NCBI GenBank assembly: GCA_022592445.1
Contig: JABYQR010000431.1
Span: 1 to 35,115 of the forward strand
Direction of reading: 5' to 3'
Source: Cytidiella melzeri
Lineage: Eukaryota > Basidiomycota > Agaricomycetes > Polyporales > Irpicaceae
Length of the DNA stretch: 35,115 nt
Positions within the stretch are counted from its first letter, which is position 1. Each line of letters starts with the position of its first letter. Below, in pieces: positions 10,196 through 20,676 of this stretch. The translations under genes were made by a program, and so were the position numbers. Below the pieces are notes generated by a model, which worked only from the letters and a program-made list of their open reading frames with translations, had not been told where the DNA came from and searched no databases.

Positions 10196-13148
10196 TTGGA
10201 GCATGCGCGTTTGTTGTGAACGTAAAACCAGGCCCTGCATCCATGCCACCCGTTTCTCGGGAGCCAGCGACATTAGCGTGGCCTGTTGCGCAGGCGTAAG
10301 CCTTGTGAAAAGCTCCTTCAACTTGGCCATGTGCAAGCTCTGAGAATTGACGTGTTCTGCATTCGTTGGAGGTTTAGGCAACTCCGGCATACCTCCCGGC
10401 GTGGGGAAGAAGGCCGCCATCAACTGTGTCTTGAACGGGAAGATAAGAAGTCGATTTTCAAGCGGACCGTTCAGAGTGCTCCAGGGTGCGATTGCGTACT
10501 GAAATATCTTTTATTACTGTGTAGCAGGAATCAAAATTGGAATCACACACTATTCCTTTTTCGGTCAGCAGGCGGAGTAGTGTCTTGTAACTCTCCTCGT
10601 TGTGAGCTTGTGTCTCCGCAGTTTGGGTACCCGCGACGATGCTGAGCACTGTACACTTGTGCTTCTTGAGCCACTCCTGCAGGACAACTAGCGCAACCGC
10701 ACGTTCCTTAGAAGGCAAGATAGCCATAGACGCCGGCCACGTTTCGAAATTTCTGTCGCGACAAACACATTCATTAGGCTGGACAGGAGAGCGCCAGACA
10801 AGGAAAAATGACCCACATAGGGTCCCCGTTCAGATTCGCCACCATGGCCACAGAAGCCTGCATGTCACGCCTTACATGTGTCCCTGAATCTGACCCAGAC
10901 CAAGTAAGCAGCCCCTTCCAATGTGGCGGAATGCCCTGCCCAACGCTAGCAGGCCCTTGTCCGCCAGGATGAGCTGATGTCGCGTTCTGCTCTGTTACAC
11001 CGACACCTGGTAAATTCGCCGGAGCCAAATGCGGAATTGTCCTGCTACGCTGATCAATCAGTTTCTGCATCTGTGCAGCCATCTGAGGGTTCGGCTGCGT
11101 AGGTAACATCGCCGATGATCCTGGTTCCGGAGGTAGCATACCAGGCTGATTGGGCTGGAAGTGCGGTTCCGCAGCGAGACGTTGAGGCGACGACCGGGGC
11201 AACGCAGGACCAGAAGGATGAGCAGGATGAGGGGCGGATACAACGTTCATAGTAGACGGGTACACTTGCGATGGAGGCGCAGGAAACGATAGCGGCTCCT
11301 TCCGTGGCGAAGCGACTGTCTGCTGAGGCATATTCTGTTGATGCGCTACACCACTGGACACGCCTTCGGCCCCCTCTTGCCTTTGCCCTTGCACATTTTG
11401 TTGCGGCATTTTGGCTTGCCTAGCCTCCGCCAACTTTGCTTTTATCTTGGTGAGGAAATCCATTTTCTTTTGCCTCTTATCCCTAATCTTCTTGGCCTCC
11501 TCATGCTGTCCGTTCGCATCTGCAACATCCGCCAATTTAGCCTGTTGCGCCATATCGGCCTCTGCTGCTCGCAGGCTTTGCATGAACTTCTGTACTTCGG
11601 ACAAGCTGGGACCTGCGGTAGCCGTCGGCAGTTGAGAGGCGGGATTGTGAGGTACTGGATTTTCCGAGGTAGAGGACACTTGGGATGATACAGGCGGCGG
11701 CTGAGTTAGTTGTGGGGCTGTAGTTGAAATTAGCTGTGGATGGCTTGGAGCGGGAGCCAGGGCAGGGGATCTTGAGGTTATTGGCGATGGCTGCGTTTGG
11801 GGAGTGACATTTGATGGTTTCACAGCAGCATGCGCCAGCTTCGGTGTGCTCGACGACTGTCCAGCGACCGTGTTCGCAGCTTTGGGAGAAGGCTGAGGCT
11901 GAGTTGTCACTTTCTGACGCTTGCTGTCAGGGCTTGCGATAGAACCCGCTGGACGCTTTGCGTGCGCTATTTGAAAGACAATGCAGCGAATGGAACATTG
12001 AGAGCACAGAAAACATACCTTTCGGCGACATAGGAATACCCATGAGCCGAACTTTGTGTCCCTGGCGCACATTGTACCATGGCTCTTGTGTAGCATTCGT
12101 TGCAATCTGCCCGAGCAACGGTCAGTAAAATTCTGCGACATCCAAAAACTGAGCTCGAGCTACTGTACCGAGTTATAGAGTTCGTTCAATCGAGGTATCG
12201 CCCTGACCTGAATTAGGTTGTAGTTAATGGTTCTCTAAACGAACACAGACGCATTAGATATTACAACGACCTAGTCATTTGATTTGTCAGAGTGAGAGCA
12301 CATACCTTTCGAAACTCGGACGGCAAGGTGTCCCAAGTCAGGGCATCATGCGCAGGAGATACATTGAACATAGGTCGTTCCGACGAATCCGGTTGAGATG
12401 CAGCGAGGTGGAAGACATGTGCGATCTATTCAGAAGGCACGTCATGATGAGGGTGTCCAGCGAAATAAGATGGAACTCACGACTTGCACAGTTTCGGCCT
12501 TGTTTTGCACGGTCTCTTTCAGAATGTCGAACAACTGGGTCAAATTAGCGACTTCGTACTCCCTATCCAACGCCAGATACGCACCTCTATCACTGCAACC
12601 AGCCCATCCAGCACAGCCATACCCCTTCCTCCACCGCTCCCAGTTTGTCCTATGCCATACAACTCCGGGTTTGAGTGGAGATCTGAGAGGTTTTGTGGCA
12701 AGCAAAAGAACGTCCTAGAGAGCACTGGCGTGGGCTGTGTCGACGATGGCGCATAACACACGATGGCTACTCGAAACTGCGACTGGGCAGTAAGCAGATC
12801 GACCCATACCGGAGATGATTAGGACGCTACAGTAGACAGTAGACGTGGAAGAACGTACGTATGCTCCATTCAGCTGCAGTATAAGCGGGCTCACGTAGTC
12901 GTCGAAGAGTTGCTGCCAGTCGGACCCTATAATAAGGGATGAGTCTAAGAGGAACGCAATTGCCACCAGGACACTTCGCCCTTCGGGTTTGACTCCTGAC
13001 GTGGCGGCCAGCTTGTGTTTTGAATGTCTGAGGCTACTACAGTGATAGAAAGGAGGCGGTCAGCAAAAGTCGTGGACAAGGGCTATGTGGCTGCTCGAGG
13101 CGGGACGCGGAAAGACGGGTGCGGGTATACTTACGTGTTTATCCGCCA
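9761..13148 (-). CDS. MED25: Mediator subunit 25-like protein (VWA domain, activator-binding-like domain, poly-Q)
   Basis: A multi-exon minus-strand gene. The N-terminal von Willebrand A domain contains FLLDSSLIIGSDWQQL, DDYVSPLILQLN, then YGIGQTGSGGGRGMAVLDGL, then VIAHVFHLAAS and DALTWDTLPSEFRK, which is the order and wording of MED25 VWA domains. Introns are gtacgt...gtcgcag (about 12858-12776), a 50-nt one after VAVIE, and one ending in ctgaatag. A Pro/Ser/Gln linker with a coiled-coil-like segment follows (about 11600-11400). A C-terminal region with LLTWSGSDSG, ASMAILPSKERA and PWSTLNGPLENRLLIFPF resembles the MED25 activator-interaction (ACID/SPOC-like) fold. The tail has 27 glutamines and a Met/Gly/Gln-rich end. 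The protein would link activators to RNA polymerase II in the nucleus. The start MADKH (13148) does not join in phase by the best splice sites and is tentative. Confidence 0.78.
10118..10198 (-). repeat. CAA/CAG trinucleotide repeat coding 27 glutamines
   Basis: An uninterrupted run of 27 glutamine codons on the minus strand, mostly CAA with several CAG codons at the start. It lies in the last exon of the MED25-like gene. The pure CAA core (about 10118-10170) is likely length-polymorphic. Confidence 0.97.
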
Positions 13149-13330
13149 TTGCGAGTGTCAATTGTTTGGTCAAAGCACACAACGTCTAGAATTGCATTCG
13201 TGGTAGAGTCGTTATAATGGTGAGTGTACATGAGCTAAGTTACTATGTGATAGTCCACTGCGAGATAATGTACAGAGCGAGGAATAAAATTAAATGTACG
13301 CAAGCAGGCTCATACGCCAGAACATTATCG

Positions 13331-14056
13331 TCACGCAAAAACAAGACGAAAACCCCCTGCGAGTGCCAGGGTAACAGCCACCCCGCCACCGAGAAGCGAG
13401 CGAGAAACTACCAGACGAGTGGACGCAGAAAATTCGACAGGGACAGTGTGAGTACCAAGCATTTGAATGTAGGAGCTGTAATCTAAGACAGTCCCAGTCC
13501 CTGTTGGTGTGAAAGGAATTGTCGCAGGTGCTGTGGGAGTGAAAACGGCGGCGATGGCGGTGACATCACCTATAATGAAACGCACGAATTTAGGTGAGCT
13601 GAGAGAGTATAGCAGTGCAGCAACATACCAGCTGCGTCGGTGGTGGTGTAGGTGTAGGTATAAGGACCAGCGGGGCCATCTATGGGAGCTGGGGCGCCGA
13701 CTGGACCTTGCTGGCCGGCGGGTTGCTGCGCCGCCGTTGTTGCTGTGGCTTGCACCGGCGTCGATGTCGGGGTAGCGATTGAGGTGGCAGGAAGTGGAGT
13801 CAAGGTAGAGGTAGCAAGCGGGTCTGAGGATGTTGGCAGTTGGCCCGCGGGTATTGTCTCAATCACGACTGTTGTTGGCACACCAAGCACAGGGTCAATT
13901 GTAACGTCCTGTATTATCGTGTTCCCGTCTCTGGATGTTGCGGTTTCAGGTGTGACACCGCGATGCGAAAGCAGTTACTTACGCGTCTGTGGTTGTGAGT
14001 GTTTGTGCGAGGACCGATGCTGCGAGGAGCAGCGAGCAGAGGCTTGTCAAGAGCAT
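13331..14056 (-). CDS. small Ser/Thr-rich secreted protein, probably GPI-anchored
   Basis: Three exons with two introns near 52 and 59 nt (gtaagt...catccag and gtatgt...ttatag) give a continuous frame. A clear signal peptide (MLLTSLCSLLLAASVLAQ) opens the protein. A short conserved part (TTTDADGN, DPVLGVPTTVV) is followed by a Thr/Pro/Ala/Gln-rich stalk, then TYTYTTTDAAG, then FTPTAPATIPFTPTG and VLDYSSYIQMLG. The C-terminus ends in a hydrophobic segment with small residues, as expected for a GPI-attachment signal. Proteins of this build are common in Agaricomycetes and are usually unnamed cell-surface proteins. Enzymatic function is not apparent. It is divergent to OLA1 across about 470 bp. 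Confidence 0.8.
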
Positions 14057-14529
14057 CTGTGACGTTGTTTTGGTGGTCGTGGTCGTGGTTGCAGTCGCAG
14101 CTGCGGGCACCGCCTCGCAGTCGCAGGCTATAGTGGCTACTCCAATATTATAATATTAATAGCGCCCAACAACGGTGCATTGGCATGCTCGCATGCATAA
14201 CACTAGAAGTGCCGATAAAAAAACGTGCAGCGGCCTACCGCAAGGCTTAAGCTTTTCCCCACATTGTTTCGTATCGACTGTTGCATGGTCGAGGCATGTA
14301 TTGACCGTCTAAGGAGTCAGGACGACATTGCAGGCATGTGACATGAGCGCTTGTTGTGAAGGGAATGAGAGAGTGCGTGACCACTGACGATCTGATAAAA
14401 AATTCCTGAAGAGTGAGAATGCTGAGCCTTCTCCGTCCGCTTTCGTCTGTTCTCTACCATCCACCACGTCCCACACCTCATCCTAGGCATTTCTCGCTCT
14501 CTATACCCTCGCAGGCAAAGAAGAGGAAT
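14057..14529. promoter_or_regulatory. divergent promoter region, secreted protein / OLA1
   Basis: The stretch separates a minus gene from a plus gene and must hold both promoters. It contains the perfect 14-bp palindrome AATATTATAATATT (14144-14157), which may supply TATA-like elements in both directions, and a TATA-poor, pyrimidine-rich run (14436-14515) just ahead of the OLA1 start. Confidence 0.5.
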
Positions 14530-16613
14530 ATGCCACCCAAGAAGGCTGCAGCAGCAGAGAAGAAGACACTCCTCGGTCGACCAGGAAACAACCTTAAGAT
14601 TGGAATCGTAGGTCTGTTTCTTCTGGCATCTCCAAAGGCTCGATAGCTCAACCAAGCACGTTCAGGTGTGCCTAACGTAGGCAAATCCTCCTTTTTCAAC
14701 ACCCTTTCCAAGACCGGTCAGTACACCAGCACATCCCGACAAAGCATGCCTCTCATTAACTCCTTCATCCTGCAGACCTCGGCAAGGCAGCCAACTATCC
14801 TTACGCGACCATTAACCCCGAAGAGGCTCGTATTCCGGTCCCAGACGAGCGATTCGAATGGCTTTGTGACCTCTATAAACCTGCGTCGCGCGTCCCGGCT
14901 GCCCTCACCTGTATCGATATTGCCGGTCTTACCTCCGTAAAGTGCTATCTGGCTTCATACCATAACTCTACCTGACCGTTTTGAAATAGGGTGCTTCAAC
15001 GGGTGCAGGTCTAGGAAATGAGTTCTTGTCCCACGTCCGTTCCGTGGACGGTATCTTCCAGATGGTCCGTGCCTTCGATGATGCCGACGTCATTCACGTT
15101 GAGGGAGACGTCAACCCTTGTCGTGATATGGAGATAATCTCTACAGAGCTACGTCTCAAGGACATTGATTGGGTTCAAAAACATCTCGAGAACATGAAGA
15201 GGTCTGGCCGTGCTCTTGGCAACACAAGCTTGGCGGACAAGGCGAAGAAGGAGGAGATTGTGCGCCCTTTGTGTCTCGGTCCGTCACAAGTCTGTTGACA
15301 TTATTCCACAGGCTACCGTTGAGAAAATCCTGAAGACCCTGTCTGCGGACAACAAGGATGTTAGAAAGGGCGACTGGACGAATAAGGAGGTGTGTGTTTG
15401 TCTCCAAGCTTTAGTTACGAGTACTTTCTTCTCCCTTTCCATCATGTGATGATAAAGAGCGTGTGCTCGAACTAACCCAGCTCGTCGAGGAGGGAGTAAC
15501 GCCCCAAATTCCTTTGAGATGTTCATTTTCTCTGATATTTCCGCTTTGTAACCTCATCGTCGCCATCGCCCAATACTGAACTTGCTTTTCTTCAGGTCAG
15601 TAAGATGCAGATCGCCTGCAAGAAACTCCGAACCTTGTAAGATAAAAAGAGCTCAAGGCTCGATATAACCCAGCTCGTCAAGGCGGGAGTAACGCCTCAA
15701 TATGTCTTTGAGATAGACTGTTTTCATTGATTCTCCTCCCCAGCTTTTCCCCCGTACTCTTCGTTGTCACTCACGCTTCCTGTAATTCATAGGTAGACGT
15801 CGTCAACGGCCTCCAACTGCTCACCGCCAAGCCCGTTACCTACCTTGTCAACTTGAGCGAGAAGGACTACATTCGCAAGAAGAATAAATGGTTCGTCCCT
15901 GCTCTTCTACTTCCGATGTCGCAGCTGTGTCCCAGCCTAACCGCAACCCGCCATGACTCAGGTTACCAAAGATCAAAGCTTGGATTGATGAACACAACCC
16001 GGGTGACCCCCTTATCCCTTTCTCTGTTGCCCTTGAAGAGCGTTTGATGAATCTTGAGTCGGACGAGGATCGTGCAGAGGAAGAAAAAAAGATTGGTGCG
16101 GTCAGTGCGCTACCCAAAATTACGCAGGCCGGGTACTCCAGTCTTGACGTACGTATCGCAGTTGCTCCTCTTAAATTTGCTTCGTGCGATGAATCTGAGT
16201 TAAGCATGGCTGATGCTTACAATTGCGCTTGATTAGCTCATCCGATACTTTACATGTGGCCCAGACGAGGTCCGAGCGTGGACAATCCGACGCGGGACGA
16301 AGGCGCCGCAAGCTGCTGGTGTCATTCAGTACGTCCTTCATCACATGTACCATCGAGGATCAATATGCTGAATTCCTGAAAGCTCAGACTTCGAGAACAA
16401 GTTTGTGTGTGGCGAGATTATGAGTTACGAGGCCCTGCGTGAACACGGAAGCGAAGCCGCCGTCAAGGCGGCGGGTCTGCTTCGACAGCAGGGTAAACCG
16501 TATGAGAGTAAGTCCATTCCCTCTTCCGGGTCGCTTGATAGCACAGATCGCTGATGATTCCATCGAGTTTAGTGGTTGACGGAGATATCGCCTACTGGAA
16601 AGCGGGAGCGTAG
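14530..16613 (+). CDS. OLA1: Obg-like ATPase 1 (OLA1/YchF family)
   Basis: The conserved core starts [12 protein letters not shown]. The P-loop GVPNVGKSS is made by joining across the first intron (14612-14665), and further exons give [31 protein letters not shown] and [11 protein letters not shown]. The nucleotide-specificity motif that distinguishes YchF/OLA1 from true GTPases appears as NLSEKD. The C-terminal TGS domain is complete ([20 protein letters not shown] to GDIAYWKAG). The family hydrolyses ATP, binds ribosomes and acts in translation and stress response in the cytosol. Most introns are 50-100 nt, but the one before VDVVNGLQ (15390-15792) is 403 nt and contains a duplicated element. 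An in-frame ATG at 14419 would add 37 residues resembling a mitochondrial presequence, but the CT-rich run ending ctcgcag at 14514 could equally be a 5'-UTR intron acceptor. Confidence 0.95.
15451..15733 (+). repeat. duplicated element in the long OLA1 intron
   Basis: Copy 1 spans about 15451-15538 and copy 2 about 15641-15733. Both start GATAAA(AA)GAGC and share a 33-nt core (ACCCAGCTCGTC(G/A)AGG and onward to AACGCC(C/T)CAA) with 30 of 33 positions identical, then CTTTGAGAT. Copy starts are 190 nt apart. Between them lies an exon-like piece flanked by ttcag and gtaaga. Copy 1 is preceded by GTGATGA and followed by CTGA, the spacing of a C/D snoRNA, but copy 2 keeps these poorly. Confidence 0.75.
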
Positions 16614-16737
16614 AGCACTCGCGGATACAGTACTTAGACCATATTAGCGACATAAACGTGTATAATCTGGAGCATTGCAGTGATCAGCTTTGTGCTGCAA
16701 TATGAATAGTCTATCTGGCGTCATTTGCTAGCACTAT

Positions 16738-17790
16738 CTATCTTACACTGGATCCGCCTAGACCTGTACTACTTCGCATTGAACCCAAACCAGAGCTCGA
16801 GCCCTCTCCCCGGTCATTGCTGAACGCGCGTCGCGGGGACGTGTAACTCGACCAAGGCTGTCTCTGCCCTCGAGGTTGTTCCCAGTCATACAATTGCTGC
16901 ACGGGAGTGTCTTGACGTCGATGCCGGTTCATAAAATAAGTCCCAATTCCACCTGCAGCGGCTCCAGCCAAGAATACCGGCTGCCAGTCTCTAGGAGCGC
17001 CTTGAGTGCCGCCAGTCGACGAATACTTTGAATAAGGGGGAGGAGGATCAGTGCGATGGTCGTCCCCGTAGGTGCCAGGAAATGAGTGAGATCCTCCACC
17101 AGGTGCTCCTGGACGACCGGAAGTACCTGCAGTATATGGAGGGCCAAGAAAGCATGACTTGAGGACCTTGTAAGCAATGTACAGAACCACGGCCACCCAT
17201 AAGGTCATGAAGATCAAGCCGCCAACATCATAGCCTGTTGACATTCCAAGAGTCTTTAGAACACCTGCTGCAACAATCCAATCTCGTGCTTACTCTGAAA
17301 CCAACGCCCGAGATGAGACGGGACTCCGTGTTGTTCGACCGTGCGACGGAGAGCAACAGGGACTTGCACCAATCGATAATTCAGCGCGCATGAACCTTTG
17401 TGTTTTCACTTGTCAAAAATGATTTTCTCTGGAGGTTGAAGGCAAGGGAGGACATACCTTTGACCACGAATGGGTCGCCAGGTCCAGACCAGCCTTCGCA
17501 TGATACCTCTACTCTTCCAAACCGTAAAGCCTCTGGGAGATCTGCTTCGCACTATGTTGTGATTCCGAATAAGTTGTGTATACAATCAAGCTCGTCGCAA
17601 CGCGCACCTTCCAATCTATTTCTGTGCCGTGACCTCCGATATTCGTGCAGCGCACTGCCTCGGGGGTGTAAAGGCTGCAGGCTTCTCCTAAGCAATTCAG
17701 CTGAGAAATTGGATCGGTTCTCCGAGCTGTGGTCAAGCCGTCTTGATAGAAAGTTAATGACTTGATTGAGGAGAGAGAAACCTTTGACAT
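16738..17790 (-). CDS. SARAF-like store-operated calcium entry regulator
   Basis: Exons read on the minus strand give SLSSIKSLTFYQDGLTTARR, CLGEACSLYTPEAVRC and DWKCEADLPEALRFGRVEVSCEGW, then SCALNYRLVQVP, which match the cysteine-rich lumenal domain of SARAF/TMEM66. The last exon (17244-16738) begins TGYDVGGLIFMTLWVAVVLYIAYKVL, a single transmembrane helix, followed by a cytosolic tail rich in Pro, Gly, Ser and Tyr with PPPPYSKY and an RR-rich end. In animals SARAF inactivates store-operated calcium entry at the ER; in fungi its role is less known. The start at 17790 (MSKVSL) lacks a signal peptide, which the family normally has. A short hydrophobic frame (MQAVVLHVSSLALA, about 17937) could be a 5' exon but I see no clean splice. 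The gene is convergent with OLA1 (125 bp). Confidence 0.82.
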
Positions 17791-18635
17791 CGTTGTGCTG
17801 GCAGTCAGCTATGCGTTCTGCCTAGTTATAGTCGTGGTAAAGAATGAACTCCTTGCAAAACATGGTCATTTTGCTGGATGGACGTTAGTGGCGTGCCAGT
17901 GCCAGCGAGCTGACGTGGAGCACTACCGCTTGCATCTGGCGCTTAAGTAATGCAGCTTTCACTTGCACCATGAACATGAACCATGCAAGTATACGAAGGC
18001 TGAACTGCCACAGCGCACACCTGCGCTGTGTATACAGTGGATTATTCTCGCCAGGTATGAGTCCACAGCCGCATATTTCTCGTTCACTCTCGGCGTTTGC
18101 ACACAGGTAAACTTGACCACATGTCAGCCATATGACCCTCGGGACGTTGTTCTCGGTGCCACTAATATTCACGTCGCTGGTCACCCAGGATACATACACC
18201 GCATGTATATCTGGAAGAACAGCGAACACCGCCCACTGTTAAAGTGCCGAAGATTATCGTTCATGGCCTTCTGCGTTTAGGACCCCCCGCCAGTGCGCTC
18301 TTCGTTCGTAGATTGACCCTCTGAAGCTGATTTCGTACATCAGAATGTTGTTTTCGGGGAAATGGAGAGCCAAGAAAGGGCAATCGTTGCTCTCTGTCTG
18401 GATAAATCTCGCTACCTAGTGTGCTATTCCTTTTCAGAGGCACATCCAGATGATATGCGGCGACGGCTTTTATGATAGGGAATTGCAACGGTTGCGACCC
18501 AGCGAATAGGAGGATATTTCTCGGGAAATGAACGGATACCAAGCGGCGCGACCGTCGTGTCCCATGGTCACTTCAACTATGAGTATAAAATCAGAGGGGC
18601 GCGAGCACTCTCTCTTCAGACCTCTTGATCCTACC
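17791..18635. promoter_or_regulatory. divergent promoter region, SARAF-like / cellulase
   Basis: About 845 bp separate the two starts. Just ahead of the cellulase ATG is a TATA box (tataaaa at 18584-18590, 46 nt upstream). The sequence gaccccccgcc (about 18281) contains CCCCGC, which fits the reverse of the SYGGRG site bound by the carbon repressor Cre1/CreA; its use is inferred. No gene is recognised within the stretch. Confidence 0.5.
18584..18590 (+). promoter_or_regulatory. TATA box of the CBM1-GH5 gene
   Basis: TATAAAA lies 46 nt before the ATG at 18636, a typical distance for strongly induced fungal cellulase genes with short leaders. Confidence 0.75.
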
Positions 18636-20676
18636 ATGAAGTCGTTCCTGCTTTCCGCAGCTGCCGCATTGGCGTTGAGTACTCCCGTCTTTTCTGTCGC
18701 CGTGTGGGGCCAATGTGGTGTACGTTACTCATTCATGCACTGGACCTCGAAACTTACCACCAATAAATTTGATTCTAGGGCATTGGCTATACCGGAAGCA
18801 CAGTTTGCGATGCAGGAACCACCTGCGTGACTTTGAACGCATGTGAGAGCATCAAGCTAAATCACCGCCGACGTTGATACTGAGCAAACGACTCAGACTA
18901 CTTCCAATGCCTGCCGGGCTCCTCCTCCAGCAGTGCTGCGACTTCCACTGTCAAACCTACCACCGTGAGCAGCAGCACGTCCAGTGCTCCCTCGACATCT
19001 CCAAGCAGTGGTATATGCCCTGGCAACCGCACTAAGTTCACGTTCTTTGGCGTGAACGAATCCGGTGCGGAATTCGGCAACACTGTGATTCCTGGCACAC
19101 TGGGCACAGACTACACCTGGCCATCGCCATCTAGCATTGATGTACGTCAGCGCAACGGCTGGGACATGTGCGGTTTGCTGATTTTTTGCATGCATGCGTA
19201 GTTCTTTATGGGCAATGGGTTCAATACGTTCCGCATCCCGTTCTTGATGGAAAGATTGAGCCCTCCCGCTACTGGACTCACCGGACCATTTGACGCTACA
19301 TATTTGCAGGGTCTGAAGACTGTAAGCATTGTCGACCACTCTCATCTGGGTCATCAGCTGATGGGCAATGGTGACAGATCGTCAGTTATATCACCGGCAA
19401 GGGCGGCTATGCGCTAGTTGATCGTGAGTGGCGACTGCCTATCTAAGCTTGACTAACCGTCGTTAAGAGTGACTTCTTTCAAGCCCACAACTTTATGATT
19501 TACAATGGTGCCACTATCTCAAGCACAACCACGTGAGTGATACACCTCGAGATTTATGGTTCACGCATGTTCAATTTTATTGGCTCAGTTTCCAGACCTG
19601 TATGTTACTCGAGATGGTTCCTATCCGTCTGCCTACCGAATCACTGATGAACTATGTCCAGGGTGGCAGAACCTGGCGGCACAATTCGTATGCCAACTAC
19701 CCTGACTTTGCACCCTTTACTGTATTGCTAATCGCCGTCTTGCCATCCCAGAAATCTGACAGCCATGTTATCTTCGGTGGGTAGCTCAAAGCCAGAAACC
19801 CTACTCACGGCAGGGCACGATCTAACCATGATGCATCCTTAGACGTCATGAACGAGCCTCATGACATCGCTGCGCAGACAGTGTTCGAGCTGGTAGGGTG
19901 TTTGCTTGTCTTGGCGATAGTGTGTTGAAGTCTCCTACAGAACCAGGCAGCTGTGAATGGCATCCGCGCTAGCGGCGCCACCAGTCAGCTGATCCTCGTG
20001 GAGGGTACGAGCTACACTGGTGCATGGAGTAAGTCTCTTCCCCTTGATTGTTCTTTTCCTTCAGACGCTCAAGGCGATGTTGTGATGTTATTTCATCAGC
20101 CTGGGTATCGTCGGGCAACGGTGCAGCGTTTGGTGCAATCCACGATCCTAACAACAATGTCGCAATCGGTAAGAGGCATCTTGTTTTCCTCGAGCCCTTG
20201 GTGTCTGATAATCACGCAACTTTGGCAGAGATGCATCAGTACCTTGACAGCGACGGCTCCGGAACATCAGCAACCTGCGTCTCATCTACCATTGGAGCAG
20301 AGCGTTTGCAGGCTGCCACCCAATGGCTCCAGCAGAACAATCTGAAGGGCTTCTTGGGCGAAATTGGAACAGGCTCGAACGGTACGTTTACGTTATTTAT
20401 ACTTGTGCACGCCGCGGCATTGACATTGCGATTCCCAGCGGACTGCATTACAGCCGTTCAGGGCGCGTTGTGCTCTATGCAACAATCCGGAGTATGGATC
20501 GGTGCCCTCTGGTGGGCTGCTGGACCGTGGTGGGGAACTGTAAGCGCGCTTTCTCATCGCTCACGATGCTGCACCCGCTGAACGTGGTGCTTTCTTAGTA
20601 CTTCCAATCGATTGAACCTCCCAGCGGCGCGGCAATTCCTTCGATCTTGCCCCAGGCCCTCGAGCCGTTCTTGTAG
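18636..20676 (+). CDS. secreted endo-beta-1,4-glucanase, CBM1 plus GH5 (GH5_5 type)
   Basis: A signal peptide ([20 protein letters not shown]) is followed by a fungal cellulose-binding module with WGQCGGIGYTG and AYYFQCLPG (aromatic platform W, Y, Y and paired cysteines). A Ser/Thr linker (about 18935-19010) follows, then a GH5 barrel starting [14 protein letters not shown]. Further barrel motifs are [18 protein letters not shown], the acid/base glutamate in [17 protein letters not shown], and the nucleophile glutamate in GFLGEIGTG, then [14 protein letters not shown]. About ten introns of 50-70 nt join these in frame. The enzyme cuts internal bonds of cellulose outside the cell. All catalytic motifs are intact, so it should be active. 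Confidence 0.95.

Noticed and set aside
10005..10343. poly-cysteine and poly-valine frames on the plus strand
   Set aside because: They are antisense shadows of the glutamine repeat in the MED25-like gene.
15446..15535. firm C/D snoRNA call in the OLA1 intron
   Set aside because: GTGATGA and CTGA are present in copy 1, but there is no clear terminal stem and copy 2 does not keep the boxes. It is kept only as a hypothesis.
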